A stretch of 64,000 nt of DNA from Rhodoplanes elegans (lineage in GTDB: Bacteria > Pseudomonadota > Alphaproteobacteria > Rhizobiales > Xanthobacteraceae). Position 1 is the first letter of the stretch, and each line of letters starts with the position of its first letter. The stretch is taken from positions 70,178 through 134,177 of the forward strand of contig NZ_NHSK01000074.1 of NCBI RefSeq assembly GCF_016653355.1. The letters are read 5' to 3'. The translations under genes were made by a program, and so were the position numbers. This document shows, piece after piece, positions 6,864 through 14,249 of the stretch. The notes beneath the pieces are model-generated. The model saw only the letters and a list, made by a program, of their open reading frames with translations, made no database searches and was not told where the DNA came from.

Positions 6864-7693
6864 GCGCTGGGCTCCGCAGCGCGTGCGGCTTTCGCCTTCA
6901 GTGCCGCCACGGCCTTGTCGTAACTGGCGGCCGGGATGTCTTCGATCGCCCCGATTTCGCATTTGCACGCCTTCGCCATGTACTTCAAGAACCCCGGGAT
7001 GTCCGTCCCCGTGGCGACGATGCGCGTCTGAAGATCGGCCACTTGATCCTGCGTGATGGTGTCCGCCGGCTCGGCGCTCTTGGCGTCGTCGTCGGCGCTG
7101 GCCGCGAGCCCGAGCGCGGCTTTGAGCGTGTAGCGAGACAGGTACGTCACGGCGCTGGCGACCGCCTAATGGCTGTTCTTGTTGCCGGTGTCGTCACGCC
7201 CGGCGCTCAGCGTGTTCTCCTCGAAATAGCCGTCGCGGTGCGAGATGATGCACGTCACGGTCACCGGCTCGTTCACCGGAGACTGCGTGCGGAACCGGTA
7301 CGAGAGGCCGTGTCGCGCTAAGATCGGGTCGACGACGCTGGCGATCCCGGCGAGGTCTTCGTGTCGGTAGTGCGTCCTCCCCTTGGTGGACGTGAAGTCG
7401 ACCTCGCGGTTCTTGAAGATCACCGGGATCTCGGCCTTGGCGTTGGCGATGGCCGCGTTGAACGCCTTGCGAGCCTCGTTCGCCTCCCACCGCTCGTGCA
7501 GCGACATCAAACGTTCCATGACGTCGATGCCGGCGCCGCGCTCGACCGCGGCCTGAAGCATCGCCATCGGCGTCATGCCGACTGGCGCCAGCGGCGTGTC
7601 TTCGTGAACGATCACCTGTCCCATCTTACTCTCCAGTGCTCCGACGACGCCGGCCGCCGCCTGCCCAATGCTGATTGCGTCGCGCTCGCTCAT
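6860..7693 (-). pseudogene. ERF-family single-strand annealing protein interrupted by an amber codon
   Basis: The two halves (7693-7166 and 7165-6860) lie in one frame and together make a normal ERF protein of about 277 codons. A TAG at 7166-7168 falls in the conserved block DDTGNKNSH-(stop)-AVASAVTYLSRYTLKAALG, where I expect glutamine from recalled relatives. One C-to-T change of CAG would produce it. A GTG at 7150 could restart the C-terminal part. Either the recombinase is inactivated, or the codon is read through. ERF binds and anneals single-stranded DNA with the YqaJ exonuclease. Confidence 0.8.
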
Positions 7694-8298
7694 GCCTCGC
7701 TCCCGATGCCGAGCTTGGCCCGCACCGCGGCGATTGCGGCCAGCGTCTCGGCGTCGCCGCGCTCGATCTTGGCGTCGACCTTCCGGATCCCGTGAAGCAC
7801 CGAAGTGTGATCTCTGCCGCCGAGCACGCGGCCAATCTCGGGCAGGCTGATGCCCTTCACGTCCCGCAGCATCCAGTAGGCCAGATGCCTCGCCCGGACG
7901 ATCGGCGCATCCCGGCGCGGCGCCCGCAGGTCCATCGGCGAAAAGCCGTAGTGCTGGCCCACGATCTCGACGATGCGGCGATGCGTGATCATGACGTAGC
8001 GCGTCGGCACGGTGTGCGGCGACCGATACCGGACCGTGCCGTTCTCAAACCGCACCGCGACGTCGGGGTCGAACTCGACGACGTGGGTGATCGGCGCCGG
8101 GCCCGGTGTTGGCTCGGGCGCGCTCTCCGGCACCGGCACCGGGATCGCGATCAGGAACGGCCGGCGCTGTGCCTCCGGATCGGGCCGGGCGTTGGCCGAC
8201 ATGCGGGCGAGGCGCGCCCGGTGGTCGTTGAGCCACGTCGCCGGGTTGAACGGGCGCATCCGGACTTGGCTGGGGGCTGAGGCGTCGATCGCGGGCAT
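7690..8298 (-). CDS. DnaA domain-IV-like DNA-binding protein (202 aa)
   Basis: The C-terminal 90 residues contain a DnaA-type helix-turn-helix: IVEIVGQHYGFSPMDLRAP, then ARHLAYWMLRD and the signature GGRDHTSVLHGIRKV, which in DnaA reads the DnaA box. No AAA+ ATPase domain is present; the N-terminal half is proline-rich linker. It probably binds DnaA-box-like sites and competes with or recruits host DnaA. Similar orphan domain-IV proteins occur in prophages. It overlaps ERF by 4 bases. Confidence 0.8.
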   Translation of the reverse strand: MPAIDASAPSQVRMRPFNPATWLNDHRARLARMSANARPDPEAQRRPFLIAIPVPVPESAPEPTPGPAPITHVVEFDPDVAVRFENGTVRYRSPHTVPTRYVMITHRRIVEIVGQHYGFSPMDLRAPRRDAPIVRARHLAYWMLRDVKGISLPEIGRVLGGRDHTSVLHGIRKVDAKIERGDAETLAAIAAVRAKLGIGSEA

Positions 8299-8303
8299 GG
8301 GCG

Positions 8304-8516
8304 TCAGTCCAGCGTGATGGTGCAGCGGCGGACGCGGTATCCGGCCTTCTTGGCGGCCCCCCACCCGGCGACCAGGTCGTCGTCGAACATCTCCGCAATG
8401 TTTCTCCGCACGTCCTTGGCGAGGCTTTCTGTCGACCATGGAAGGATGACGACGACGCCATCTTCGTCAGTGGTTGTCGCGACATACGCCAGCGTCGATG
8501 TGGATTCGCGTGCCAT
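8304..8516 (-). CDS. Hypothetical protein (70 aa)
   Basis: The sequence MARESTSTLAYVATTTDEDG continues into a helix and a beta strand (YRVRRCTITLD). It lies between the DnaA-like gene and the acyl-carrier-like gene in one operon. No family is recognised. Confidence 0.65.
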   Translation of the reverse strand: MARESTSTLAYVATTTDEDGVVVILPWSTESLAKDVRRNIAEMFDDDLVAGWGAAKKAGYRVRRCTITLD

Positions 8517-8518
8517 GG

Positions 8519-8770
8519 TCAAGCCGCCTCCAGCCGCCCGACGACCGTCGCGATCAGCTCGGCGACCGTCGTGTCCCCGCTCACCGCGTCGGCGCCGATC
8601 CGGACGCCGAACTCGATCTCGAGCCGCACCGCGATCTCGTCGACCTCCAGCTCGTCGGCGTGCAGCGAGTACAGCGTCCGGTCGTCGGTGATCTCGTCGG
8701 GCTCGTAGCTCACGACGCTGCACAGAACGGCGCGAACTTGGTCGGCGGCGGTCTGCTTCGGGTGGACCAT
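8519..8770 (-). CDS. Acyl-carrier-protein-like protein lacking the carrier serine (83 aa)
   Basis: Length and pattern match acyl carrier proteins: VRAVLCSVVSYEPDEITDD, then LHADELEVDEIAVRLEIEFGVRI, then TTVAELIATVV. In ACPs the turn is D-S-L and its serine carries phosphopantetheine; here it is D-E-L (Glu40), so the usual attachment is impossible. It could mimic ACP to bind host enzymes. The ATG at 8770 has CAGGAG 6 nt upstream; a longer start at 8839 overlaps the upstream stop. Confidence 0.65.
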   Translation of the reverse strand: MVHPKQTAADQVRAVLCSVVSYEPDEITDDRTLYSLHADELEVDEIAVRLEIEFGVRIGADAVSGDTTVAELIATVVGRLEAA

Positions 8771-8835
8771 GACTTGCTCCTGTCTGGTGGCAGGTTGTGC
8801 TTGATCGAGGATTCGCATCGGCGTCGTGAGGTGGC

Positions 8836-9003
8836 TCATGACGGTGCCGTCCATTCGAGAGCGATCGTCTCGCCGTCCATGTCCCACGTCGCGTCATCGA
8901 CATTCGCCGGGACCGGCAGGTCTTTGTCGCGCAGCCATTCCAGGATCATCTCTTTCAGGTCCTTCTTGGCGAAGGCGTACCGGCGTGTGATCTGGCGTTC
9001 CAT
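8836..9003 (-). CDS. Hypothetical protein (55 aa)
   Basis: It begins MERQITRRYAFAKKDLKEM and is helical, then ends with a short beta-like segment (WDMDGETIALEW). The ATG at 9003 has GTGAGG upstream and lies just after the stop of the upstream gene; an ATG at 9021 is a weaker alternative. Confidence 0.6.
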   Translation of the reverse strand: MERQITRRYAFAKKDLKEMILEWLRDKDLPVPANVDDATWDMDGETIALEWTAPS

Positions 9004-9010
9004 CTTGGCC

Positions 9011-9316
9011 TCACGCTGCATCGTTGGGATCGAACGGGTCGCACACCACCGCGCCGAGGTGCTTCGACGGCGCCGGCAGGTCGACCACCGCGTCGCGCGC
9101 GATGGTGTCGATCGCGGCGCTTGGCCGGCAACGGAGGTTGGCCGGCCACATGGCCCGTCTGGCCCGCTGCACCTGCAGCCCGAGTGCGCGGCGATGGATC
9201 AGCGCAGGGTCCGCCTCGATCGGGATCACGTCGCCGTCGTGGCGGGTGGCTGGGTCTTGGTTGCGGCGCTGGCGAGCGAACCAGTCGAGCGGCTTGCGGA
9301 CGATCTGTGCGGTCAT
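9011..9316 (-). CDS. Hypothetical basic protein (101 aa)
   Basis: The product starts MTAQIVRKPLDWFARQRRNQD. It is rich in arginine with a short helical middle (RRALGLQVQRARRAMW). I preferred the ATG at 9316, which follows GGTGA, over 9328, which would overlap the upstream stop. No family is recognised. Confidence 0.55.
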   Translation of the reverse strand: MTAQIVRKPLDWFARQRRNQDPATRHDGDVIPIEADPALIHRRALGLQVQRARRAMWPANLRCRPSAAIDTIARDAVVDLPAPSKHLGAVVCDPFDPNDAA

Positions 9317-9320
9317 GGTG

Positions 9321-9596
9321 TCACCCATTCATGTTCGGCAGGCATTCCATCGACACGACTTCCTTGCTGCCGAGCGAGATGCCCATTTCGCGCAGATCGC
9401 CGTACCCCTCAATGAAGGTCGTGTACTTGTCGACGAGCCCGCGGGCGTAGAGCTGAGCGATATGTTCGATGTGGCGCTCGATGGTGTCGAACGGGTAGAA
9501 GCTCGCGCGGTACTCGGCCATGAAATCCGGCGTGAACTTCTTGCGGTCGATCGTAATGCTGACCTCTTGGGTCACAGATACGGTTGTAGTGCGCAT
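9321..9596 (-). CDS. Conserved phage hypothetical protein (91 aa)
   Basis: The core KKFTPDFMAEYRASFYPFDTIERHIEHIAQLYARG is a pattern I recall from many rhizobial phage proteins. The start at 9596 has GGAGG with good spacing. It is probably a small helical protein. Function is unknown. Confidence 0.7.
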   Translation of the reverse strand: MRTTTVSVTQEVSITIDRKKFTPDFMAEYRASFYPFDTIERHIEHIAQLYARGLVDKYTTFIEGYGDLREMGISLGSKEVVSMECLPNMNG

Positions 9597-9613
9597 GCGC
9601 CATCCTCCGTCGA

Positions 9614-9820
9614 TCACCAGCGCTTTGGTATTGCCACGAAAATCTTGTCTGCCCAGTCAGTCCGATCTGGCGTCTTCGCCAACAGAAAGCCTGCGCTCTC
9701 GATTGCGTCGATCGCCTCTTTTGCGACGACCTCCGCATTGTCCACGCCGACTCGCCGGTTTGACAGAAGATCGGAGACAATGCGGACCAGCTCGTCATAG
9801 TGCGGGCTCAGATTACTCAT
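9614..9820 (-). CDS. Hypothetical protein (68 aa)
   Basis: It begins MSNLSPHYDELVRIVSDLLS and is mostly helical with a conserved-looking AAIESAGFLL-type hinge (IDAIESAGFLLAKTP). It overlaps the upstream gene by 4 bases. No family is recognised. Confidence 0.65.
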   Translation of the reverse strand: MSNLSPHYDELVRIVSDLLSNRRVGVDNAEVVAKEAIDAIESAGFLLAKTPDRTDWADKIFVAIPKRW

Positions 9821-10266
9821 CGATCACCTTCGACGGCCGCCGCGATCTGGTTGAGATGCGTCCCGAGTTCTGGATGCTCATCGCGCACCAGACTCCGGAT
9901 GTCGTTCGGGAGCCCGTCCCACGCATCGAGCAACGGGCCGATCAGAGGCATGACGCGAGCGGCTTGCTCCGCCCGGAGCGCAGCGCGCTCGGCCTCAGTG
10001 ACAGGCTCAGTGCCGCCCTCGGCACGCGCTATCAGCGCCTCGTTCTCGCGAATCTGCCAGTCGATCGGATACGGCGGCTCAGAGTCGTAGGAGTGAAAGT
10101 GCTCGCGCAACGCCTTGAGCTTCGCCGTGTTGTTTTTCAGCTCGTTCACGGCGTCGTCGATCAGCTCGGCCGCCATGATGGGCAGAGCGGCATCGGCAGC
10201 GCGGTCGCGCCAGTCTTTGGCGTACCATCGAAGCGCTTCGGATACGGTTCTAACGATCTTGGTCAT
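9817..10266 (-). CDS. Hypothetical coiled-coil protein (149 aa)
   Basis: Long helices with charged heptads run from MTKIVRTVSEALRWYAKDWR to the middle (ELIDDAVNELKNNTAKLKAL). A proline-rich hinge (SEPPYPIDW) separates a second helical half. No catalytic motif is visible. It is in the tightly packed leftward operon. Confidence 0.65.
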   Translation of the reverse strand: MTKIVRTVSEALRWYAKDWRDRAADAALPIMAAELIDDAVNELKNNTAKLKALREHFHSYDSEPPYPIDWQIRENEALIARAEGGTEPVTEAERAALRAEQAARVMPLIGPLLDAWDGLPNDIRSLVRDEHPELGTHLNQIAAAVEGDR

Positions 10267-10276
10267 GATAGGCCTC

Positions 10277-10576
10277 TTACAGTCCTATGGTCTTGGCGAA
10301 CCTGTCGCGTGCGCCCCGCAGGTATGAGTACGCCTCGGCGCTCGGGAATTTCACATGCGGCTCTTTCCACACCGCATCGAACTCGGCGACAAAATGCATC
10401 CCGGCGGCGACAATCTCGACGGTTTGTTCAGGGTGCGGGAGGCGCAGTTTGGAGATAGCGCGCTCTTTCAGAGCGGTGGTCTGCGCGGCGAGGTGGGGAC
10501 GGTACGGGTAGAGGGCCTCACTTTGGGCCGCGAGGACCAGATCATCGATCATTTTTTCGGCGTCATCTTTGGTCAT
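10277..10576 (-). CDS. Hypothetical protein (99 aa)
   Basis: The product begins MTKDDAEKMIDDLVLAAQSE and is helical and amphipathic. The ATG at 10576 lies 3 bases after the upstream stop. No family is recognised. Confidence 0.65.
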   Translation of the reverse strand: MTKDDAEKMIDDLVLAAQSEALYPYRPHLAAQTTALKERAISKLRLPHPEQTVEIVAAGMHFVAEFDAVWKEPHVKFPSAEAYSYLRGARDRFAKTIGL

Positions 10577-10578
10577 CC

Positions 10579-10806
10579 TCACGTCTCCGCAGCATCGGAC
10601 GTCACGACATGGTCGTTGATAGCTCTCAACGACACGGCGAATGCGTGGTCGCATGGCTGAACGCCATACAGCCTTCCGTTCCCCCACCGCTCTGCCTTGG
10701 CGCCGCAGTCATATTCCCAGAACGCGAAATCGTCCTCTGTCTCGTCGGCGCTGTCGTGCAACCGGCTGCCACATGCCGGGCATAAATCGGGCATGATCTT
10801 CTTCAT
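10579..10806 (-). CDS. Zinc-ribbon protein (75 aa)
   Basis: An N-terminal CPACGSRL knuckle with later cysteines (YDCGAKAERWGN, QPCDHAF) suggests one zinc site. Small proteins of this shape are frequent in phage early operons. The 4-base overlap with the upstream gene indicates coupling. Confidence 0.65.
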   Translation of the reverse strand: MKKIMPDLCPACGSRLHDSADETEDDFAFWEYDCGAKAERWGNGRLYGVQPCDHAFAVSLRAINDHVVTSDAAET

Positions 10807-11429
10807 GCTTTCTCCAGAATATGAGTTGTTGATGCGATCGAGATCAGCACATCACGGAATGCTGGCGGCGTCGCATTCCTGATGCGCGTCTTGTCCTTTC
10901 CGCCGACCATGGCGGTCATCCCGATGCGCCGCGCCTTCTCATAGCCGTAGCGGGCAAGCGCGGTCGGGTGCAGGCGCTGCGCGCCCTTTGACCAGTCCAG
11001 TTCGGGGAGTGTCGTGTGAGCGGCGTAGAGCCACGTCGGTTTGCGGCTCATGTGTCCGTAATGGCCTTGTTCGACATAACAGGTGTATCCGATCAGATCG
11101 CCGGCTGGCTGCCAGCCTGTGTGACGCTTGGGCCGGTCAATGCCGAAGTGCTTCCACGCATGACTGTCAGCCGGATGTTCGAGGACTCCGCCCCAGCGGC
11201 GAACCGCATAGACCGCAGCAGAGAAGCACCCACCGTCATCGCCGAGCTTGAATTGGTGTGGCTTGCGTGTGCTGCCATGCCAAAAGCGGCCCCATCGCTG
11301 ACACGGCGGATGTGCGACGACCGGCCACGGTCCGGCATAGTTCCTCGCGTCGCGCTGCTCGTCCCACGGGTCGACTCCTTTGATCCCGGAGTAACAACCC
11401 CCCGCCTCGACAAACAGCGCGGCAATCAC
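10803..11429 (-). CDS. Phage protein with C5-methylase-like PPCQ motif (208 aa)
   Basis: The GTG at 11429 has GGAGG 5 nt upstream and overlaps the previous stop. The N-terminus (ALFVEAGGCYSGIKGVDPWD) resembles a nucleotide-binding strand-loop. WPVVAHPPCQRWGRFWHG carries the P-P-C-Q motif of DNA cytosine-5 methyltransferases. Later GGVLEHPADSHAW and EKARRIGM complete a family I recall as conserved in alphaproteobacterial prophages. It may be a divergent cytosine methylase or an inactive relative; the S-adenosylmethionine site is not clear enough to decide. Confidence 0.55.
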   Translation of the reverse strand: MIAALFVEAGGCYSGIKGVDPWDEQRDARNYAGPWPVVAHPPCQRWGRFWHGSTRKPHQFKLGDDGGCFSAAVYAVRRWGGVLEHPADSHAWKHFGIDRPKRHTGWQPAGDLIGYTCYVEQGHYGHMSRKPTWLYAAHTTLPELDWSKGAQRLHPTALARYGYEKARRIGMTAMVGGKDKTRIRNATPPAFRDVLISIASTTHILEKA

Positions 11430-11680
11430 CCCACCCTCCTGATCTGCTCGCGCCCCGCCACGGTCAGCCCGAGCCGCCACAGCCTGGGCAGGCCGCGGGG
11501 CTGCACGATCTCCGTGATCTCGACCAGGCCGAGCCGGCTGAGGCTCTGCGCGTGCGACCAGAGGATCGCGCGGGCGCCCGGCGAGATCGGCTTGAACGTC
11601 GGCTTGGTTCCCTGTCCGCGGTACGGGTGCAGCACGAGCGCGTGGAGCGCGCCGAGGTGGCGAGTGGTGAGGTCGGTCAT
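11426..11680 (-). CDS. Possible winged-helix protein (84 aa)
   Basis: The order helix (MTDLTTRHLGALHALVL), helix (LWSHAQSLSRLGLVEIT) and a beta hairpin (PRLWRLGLTVAGREQI) resembles a winged-helix DNA-binding fold. It overlaps both neighbours by 4 bases. The assignment rests only on pattern, so a regulatory role is inference. Confidence 0.5.
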   Translation of the reverse strand: MTDLTTRHLGALHALVLHPYRGQGTKPTFKPISPGARAILWSHAQSLSRLGLVEITEIVQPRGLPRLWRLGLTVAGREQIRRVG

Positions 11681-12351
11681 GGGGTGCGGCCCTCGGCATC
11701 CTGCGCCGCAGGCGAAATAAAATCGCGCACCCACTGCGGTAGCCGCGAAATCCGCTCGCTCGTGATCGCCGCATAATCGTAGTTGGGCTGCTTCGTATCG
11801 TCGTAGTGAAGTAGCCACAGAAACGGTTGCTCGATCCACGGGCACACGAACTCGCCGCGGTTCCGAAGCTTCATAAGATTGTGGCAGAGCGCTTCGCGCG
11901 CGTCGTGGTAGCCGACCCACACTCCGTCATTCATGTGACCGCTCGATCTGACGTTCCGCCAGTCATCGACTTTTGGCATCCAATTGTATGAGACCTTAGC
12001 CGCATTCACGGTGTTGCCGCGGAACGTGTCGAATGACAGCAGCAAGCCGTCCCGGTGGGCGAACACGAAAAAAGTCTCGATCACGCCGTTATGCGACGAC
12101 GGCCACTCGTCGGCCAGCACTTGCTCGAACCCGAGTCTGTCCAAGATCGATAGGTAGCGCGCGAGGGAGTCGCCATACGTGGTGTCGCCAACCTCATGCA
12201 GCGCATCGCGCTTCATCTTGCTGTGCGTGCAGGCGAACAGGAGCCCGAGTGCAGCCGTCTCGTCATTGAGCGACTCCCCCATGCGCTCACCCGTCAACCC
12301 TTCGGCCGCAGCCAACGGATCAAAACTCAGCAGGTCGTCGATCTTGCTCAC
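11677..12351 (-). CDS. Hypothetical protein (224 aa)
   Basis: A large, soluble protein with many aromatic residues (SYNWMPKVDDW, FVCPWIEQPFLWLLHY). No motif is recognised. The GTG at 12351 is preferred because GGAGG lies about 5 nt upstream; a GTG at 12357 overlaps the previous stop and is possible. The base composition is a little less GC-rich than its neighbours, which may indicate separate acquisition. Confidence 0.6.
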   Translation of the reverse strand: MSKIDDLLSFDPLAAAEGLTGERMGESLNDETAALGLLFACTHSKMKRDALHEVGDTTYGDSLARYLSILDRLGFEQVLADEWPSSHNGVIETFFVFAHRDGLLLSFDTFRGNTVNAAKVSYNWMPKVDDWRNVRSSGHMNDGVWVGYHDAREALCHNLMKLRNRGEFVCPWIEQPFLWLLHYDDTKQPNYDYAAITSERISRLPQWVRDFISPAAQDAEGRTP

Positions 12352-12353
12352 GC

Positions 12354-12881
12354 TCACCTCCCCGTCATCACGAACCGCGCCGTCTCGGCGCTGACATGCA
12401 CCGTCGCGCCGACCCGCGGCTCCGACATCACGGCGAGCACCGACGGGACCCAGTGGTCGAGCCGGTACCGCCGCATCCAGCGCGCGATGAGCAGGGCCTC
12501 GCGGGCGGCCCGGAACAGCGCCGAGTCCGGGGTCCGCCGTTCCTCGGCGATGCGGCGCTCCCTGATCACGTGCCAGCGCAGCGCCTCGCAGGCCTGCGTC
12601 GCGTCGGCCACCTGTCGTCGGATCAGGAGATCGATGACGGGGCCGAACCAGATTCGCGACTGGTCGTTGTCGGGGCCGAGCCGGATCGTGCGCTCGGCCG
12701 CCAGCTTCATGTTGTTCGGCTCGCGGAACTCGGCCCGGAACGCGGCCGTAATGCCGGCCTCGTGGGCGGCGAGCGCGTCGGCGCCGGAGGCTTTGGCCTG
12801 GGCCGTGGCGACGGCGGCGACGCGCGTGAGGCGAGTACGGCGCGGAACGTGAGTGATGGGCGTGGCGATGCGGTCGAGCAT
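12354..12881 (-). CDS. Hypothetical helical protein (175 aa)
   Basis: The product is mostly helical and rich in alanine and arginine (AQAKASGADALAAHEAG, RRQVADATQACEALRW). The ATG at 12881 has an AGG-containing ribosome site; a GTG at 12893 is an alternative. No family is recognised. Confidence 0.6.
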   Translation of the reverse strand: MLDRIATPITHVPRRTRLTRVAAVATAQAKASGADALAAHEAGITAAFRAEFREPNNMKLAAERTIRLGPDNDQSRIWFGPVIDLLIRRQVADATQACEALRWHVIRERRIAEERRTPDSALFRAAREALLIARWMRRYRLDHWVPSVLAVMSEPRVGATVHVSAETARFVMTGR

Positions 12882-12889
12882 GGCGGGCC

Positions 12890-13051
12890 TCACATCTTCG
12901 AAGACAGGATCAGCAACGACAGCCAGCCGGCGCCGGCACCGGAAAGGAAGCTCGGGATGTCAGCGTCCGGCGACGTCATCGCCACGGCGACGGCGAGCGC
13001 GGTCACGAGGATCGTCGACCAGCGGAATGTGGTGGCGAGCATGGTGTTCAT
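12890..13051 (-). CDS. Small membrane protein (53 aa)
   Basis: Two hydrophobic stretches (STILVTALAVAVAM and GAGAGWLSLLILSS) suggest two membrane helices with a short loop. The ATG at 13051 overlaps the upstream stop as ATGA. Such small inner-membrane proteins in prophages can act in exclusion, but this is inference. Confidence 0.65.
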   Translation of the reverse strand: MNTMLATTFRWSTILVTALAVAVAMTSPDADIPSFLSGAGAGWLSLLILSSKM

Positions 13052-13308
13052 CCCCAGAACGAAACGGCCGACGCGATGATCGGCGCAGCGGGATCGGGCA
13101 GAGCGGGCGGCGGCGCGTCGGCGAAACGGTCGCAGCACTCGATCAGTTCGGCGCGCTCCGCGGCGTCGGCGTCCCAGGCGCAGATCAGCGTCAGGGCCGA
13201 AGCGCGCCAGTTCTCCCAGCGGTCGTGGTCGAGCCGGACCGACAGCGTCGGGCGGCGGGCGCCGAGCTGGACGGCGCGAGAGATGAGTCCGTGCGACGTG
13301 GTGAACAT
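13048..13308 (-). CDS. Hypothetical protein (86 aa)
   Basis: It begins MFTTSHGLISRAVQLGARRP and is helical in the middle (ASALTLICAWDADAAER). It is coupled to the small membrane protein downstream. No family is recognised. Confidence 0.6.
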   Translation of the reverse strand: MFTTSHGLISRAVQLGARRPTLSVRLDHDRWENWRASALTLICAWDADAAERAELIECCDRFADAPPPALPDPAAPIIASAVSFWG

Positions 13309-13316
13309 GGCGGACT

Positions 13317-13595
13317 CTAACGTCCGAGCCCGAGGACGACGTATCCCGGCTCAATGCCAAACTGCCCCCCAGTCAGCACGTATTTGATGCGCCGCCGGAG
13401 TTCGTAAGGTCGGTTGTCGCTGATGGTACGCGTGAAATTGTTACGCTCTCGATCCCACCGTTTGAGGATCAGGGTATCGCCCTTCTGAAAGCCGCGATCG
13501 TCACGGCGAACCTCAAACGTTTTTTCTCCGTTGGAGATCGCGTCCCAATAGACGTCCCAACATTTCAGATCGTGTTCGCGAGCCATCGCATTCAT
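13317..13595 (-). CDS. DUF3850 / ASCH-like protein (92 aa)
   Basis: The sequence HDLKCWDVYWDAISNGEKTFEVRRDDRGF, followed by GDTLILKRWD, then RRRIKYVLTGG and EPGYVVLGLG, is the DUF3850 pattern of the PUA/ASCH RNA-binding fold. These proteins are common in phages and may bind modified or structured RNA. The start at 13595 gives the extra MNA; 13586 is an alternative. A 16-bp repeat copy covers this start. Confidence 0.8.
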   Translation of the reverse strand: MNAMAREHDLKCWDVYWDAISNGEKTFEVRRDDRGFQKGDTLILKRWDRERNNFTRTISDNRPYELRRRIKYVLTGGQFGIEPGYVVLGLGR

Positions 13596-13607
13596 GCTTA
13601 TCCGGTT
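13592..13607. repeat. Left copy of a 16-bp perfect inverted repeat
   Basis: TCATGCTTATCCGGTT here is the exact reverse complement of 14222-14237 (AACCGGATAAGCATGA). Partial similarity extends outward on both sides (a TGTGTGC element). The two copies bound about 614 bp carrying two small genes. The arrangement could allow inversion or be a duplicated translation-start region. Confidence 0.75.
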
Positions 13608-13633
13608 GGCACACACAGCCCTAGATGTTGTGG

Positions 13634-13822
13634 TCATCGCCATCGCCCAAAACTGAGTTGAAACCACGCCCATCGAATCCACCAGATCGTTTCGCCATCG
13701 GCTTTGGCAGTTTCGGTTAGGTCGCGTCGAAAGCGTGCGCTCGGCAGAAGCCAGAAACCAAAGGGGTTTAGCTCCAGAGAGATACGAGTGGCGCGCAAGG
13801 GATAAGGCAGGGGGTTTTTCAT
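13634..13822 (-). CDS. Small aromatic protein (62 aa)
   Basis: It begins MKNPLPYPLRATRISLELNP and ends with IWWIRWAWFQLSFGRWR, a tryptophan-rich end I have seen in small alphaproteobacterial phage proteins. It overlaps the upstream gene by 4 bases and lies between the two inverted-repeat copies. Function is unknown. Confidence 0.6.
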   Translation of the reverse strand: MKNPLPYPLRATRISLELNPFGFWLLPSARFRRDLTETAKADGETIWWIRWAWFQLSFGRWR

Positions 13823-14193
13823 GGCTCATCCTCTTCAGGGGGTCGAAGGCTGTCGATATGCACGCCGCATCGACCGCAAATCTTCGGATCGCTCTTGCTC
13901 GCGACGTGGCCGGTGCAAGCCTCTTCGGAAAACCAAGGCCCATACAGTTCGAGAACCTCGCTCTCACCCTCCATCTTTATGACATCGCAGGGGCGGGCGG
14001 CGGTTCTGCCGGCTTCCAAGGCCGAATTGATAAATCCAAATCCGGTCGGGACTGGCGCCAACGGATGGTCGCGAAGCCATTGGCAAGAGAGACAGACGCA
14101 AGTCTTGGCCTCGTAAGATGCGGAGATCGAACGACCGCAGTCTTCGCAGGTGAAGTGCGTGGCGCCCTCTCGATCAACAAACGGGATCAACAT
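13819..14193 (-). CDS. Double zinc-finger protein (124 aa)
   Basis: Two cysteine clusters are visible: FTCEDCGRSI with CVCLSCQWL at the N-terminus, and KICGRCGVHIDSLRPPEEDEP at the end. The C-terminal motif is familiar from small conserved phage proteins. The start at 14193 abuts the stop of a 13-codon micro-ORF and also has its own TGAGG site. A nucleic-acid-binding role is likely but unproven. Confidence 0.65.
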   Translation of the reverse strand: MLIPFVDREGATHFTCEDCGRSISASYEAKTCVCLSCQWLRDHPLAPVPTGFGFINSALEAGRTAARPCDVIKMEGESEVLELYGPWFSEEACTGHVASKSDPKICGRCGVHIDSLRPPEEDEP

Positions 14194-14235
14194 CTAGTAT
14201 GCCTCAGCGCTTGTGTGCGTTAACCGGATAAGCAT
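14194..14235 (-). CDS. Micro-ORF, 13 aa, with strong ribosome site
   Basis: A GAGGAGG site precedes an ATG at 14235, encoding MLIRLTHTSAEAY. Its TAG is directly followed by the ATG of the zinc-finger gene. The strong site and abutting start suggest a leader that couples translation. The start lies within the right copy of the 16-bp inverted repeat. Confidence 0.4.
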   Translation of the reverse strand: MLIRLTHTSAEAY

Positions 14236-14237
14236 GA
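14222..14237. repeat. Right copy of a 16-bp perfect inverted repeat
   Basis: AACCGGATAAGCATGA pairs with the copy at 13592-13607 on the opposite strand. It covers the start codon of the micro-ORF at 14235. Confidence 0.75.
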
Positions 14238-14249
14238 TCGCATTCCTCC

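Noticed and set aside
7166-7168. Genome-wide amber recoding
   Set aside because: Several genes end normally in TAG and no tRNA with a CUA anticodon was seen.
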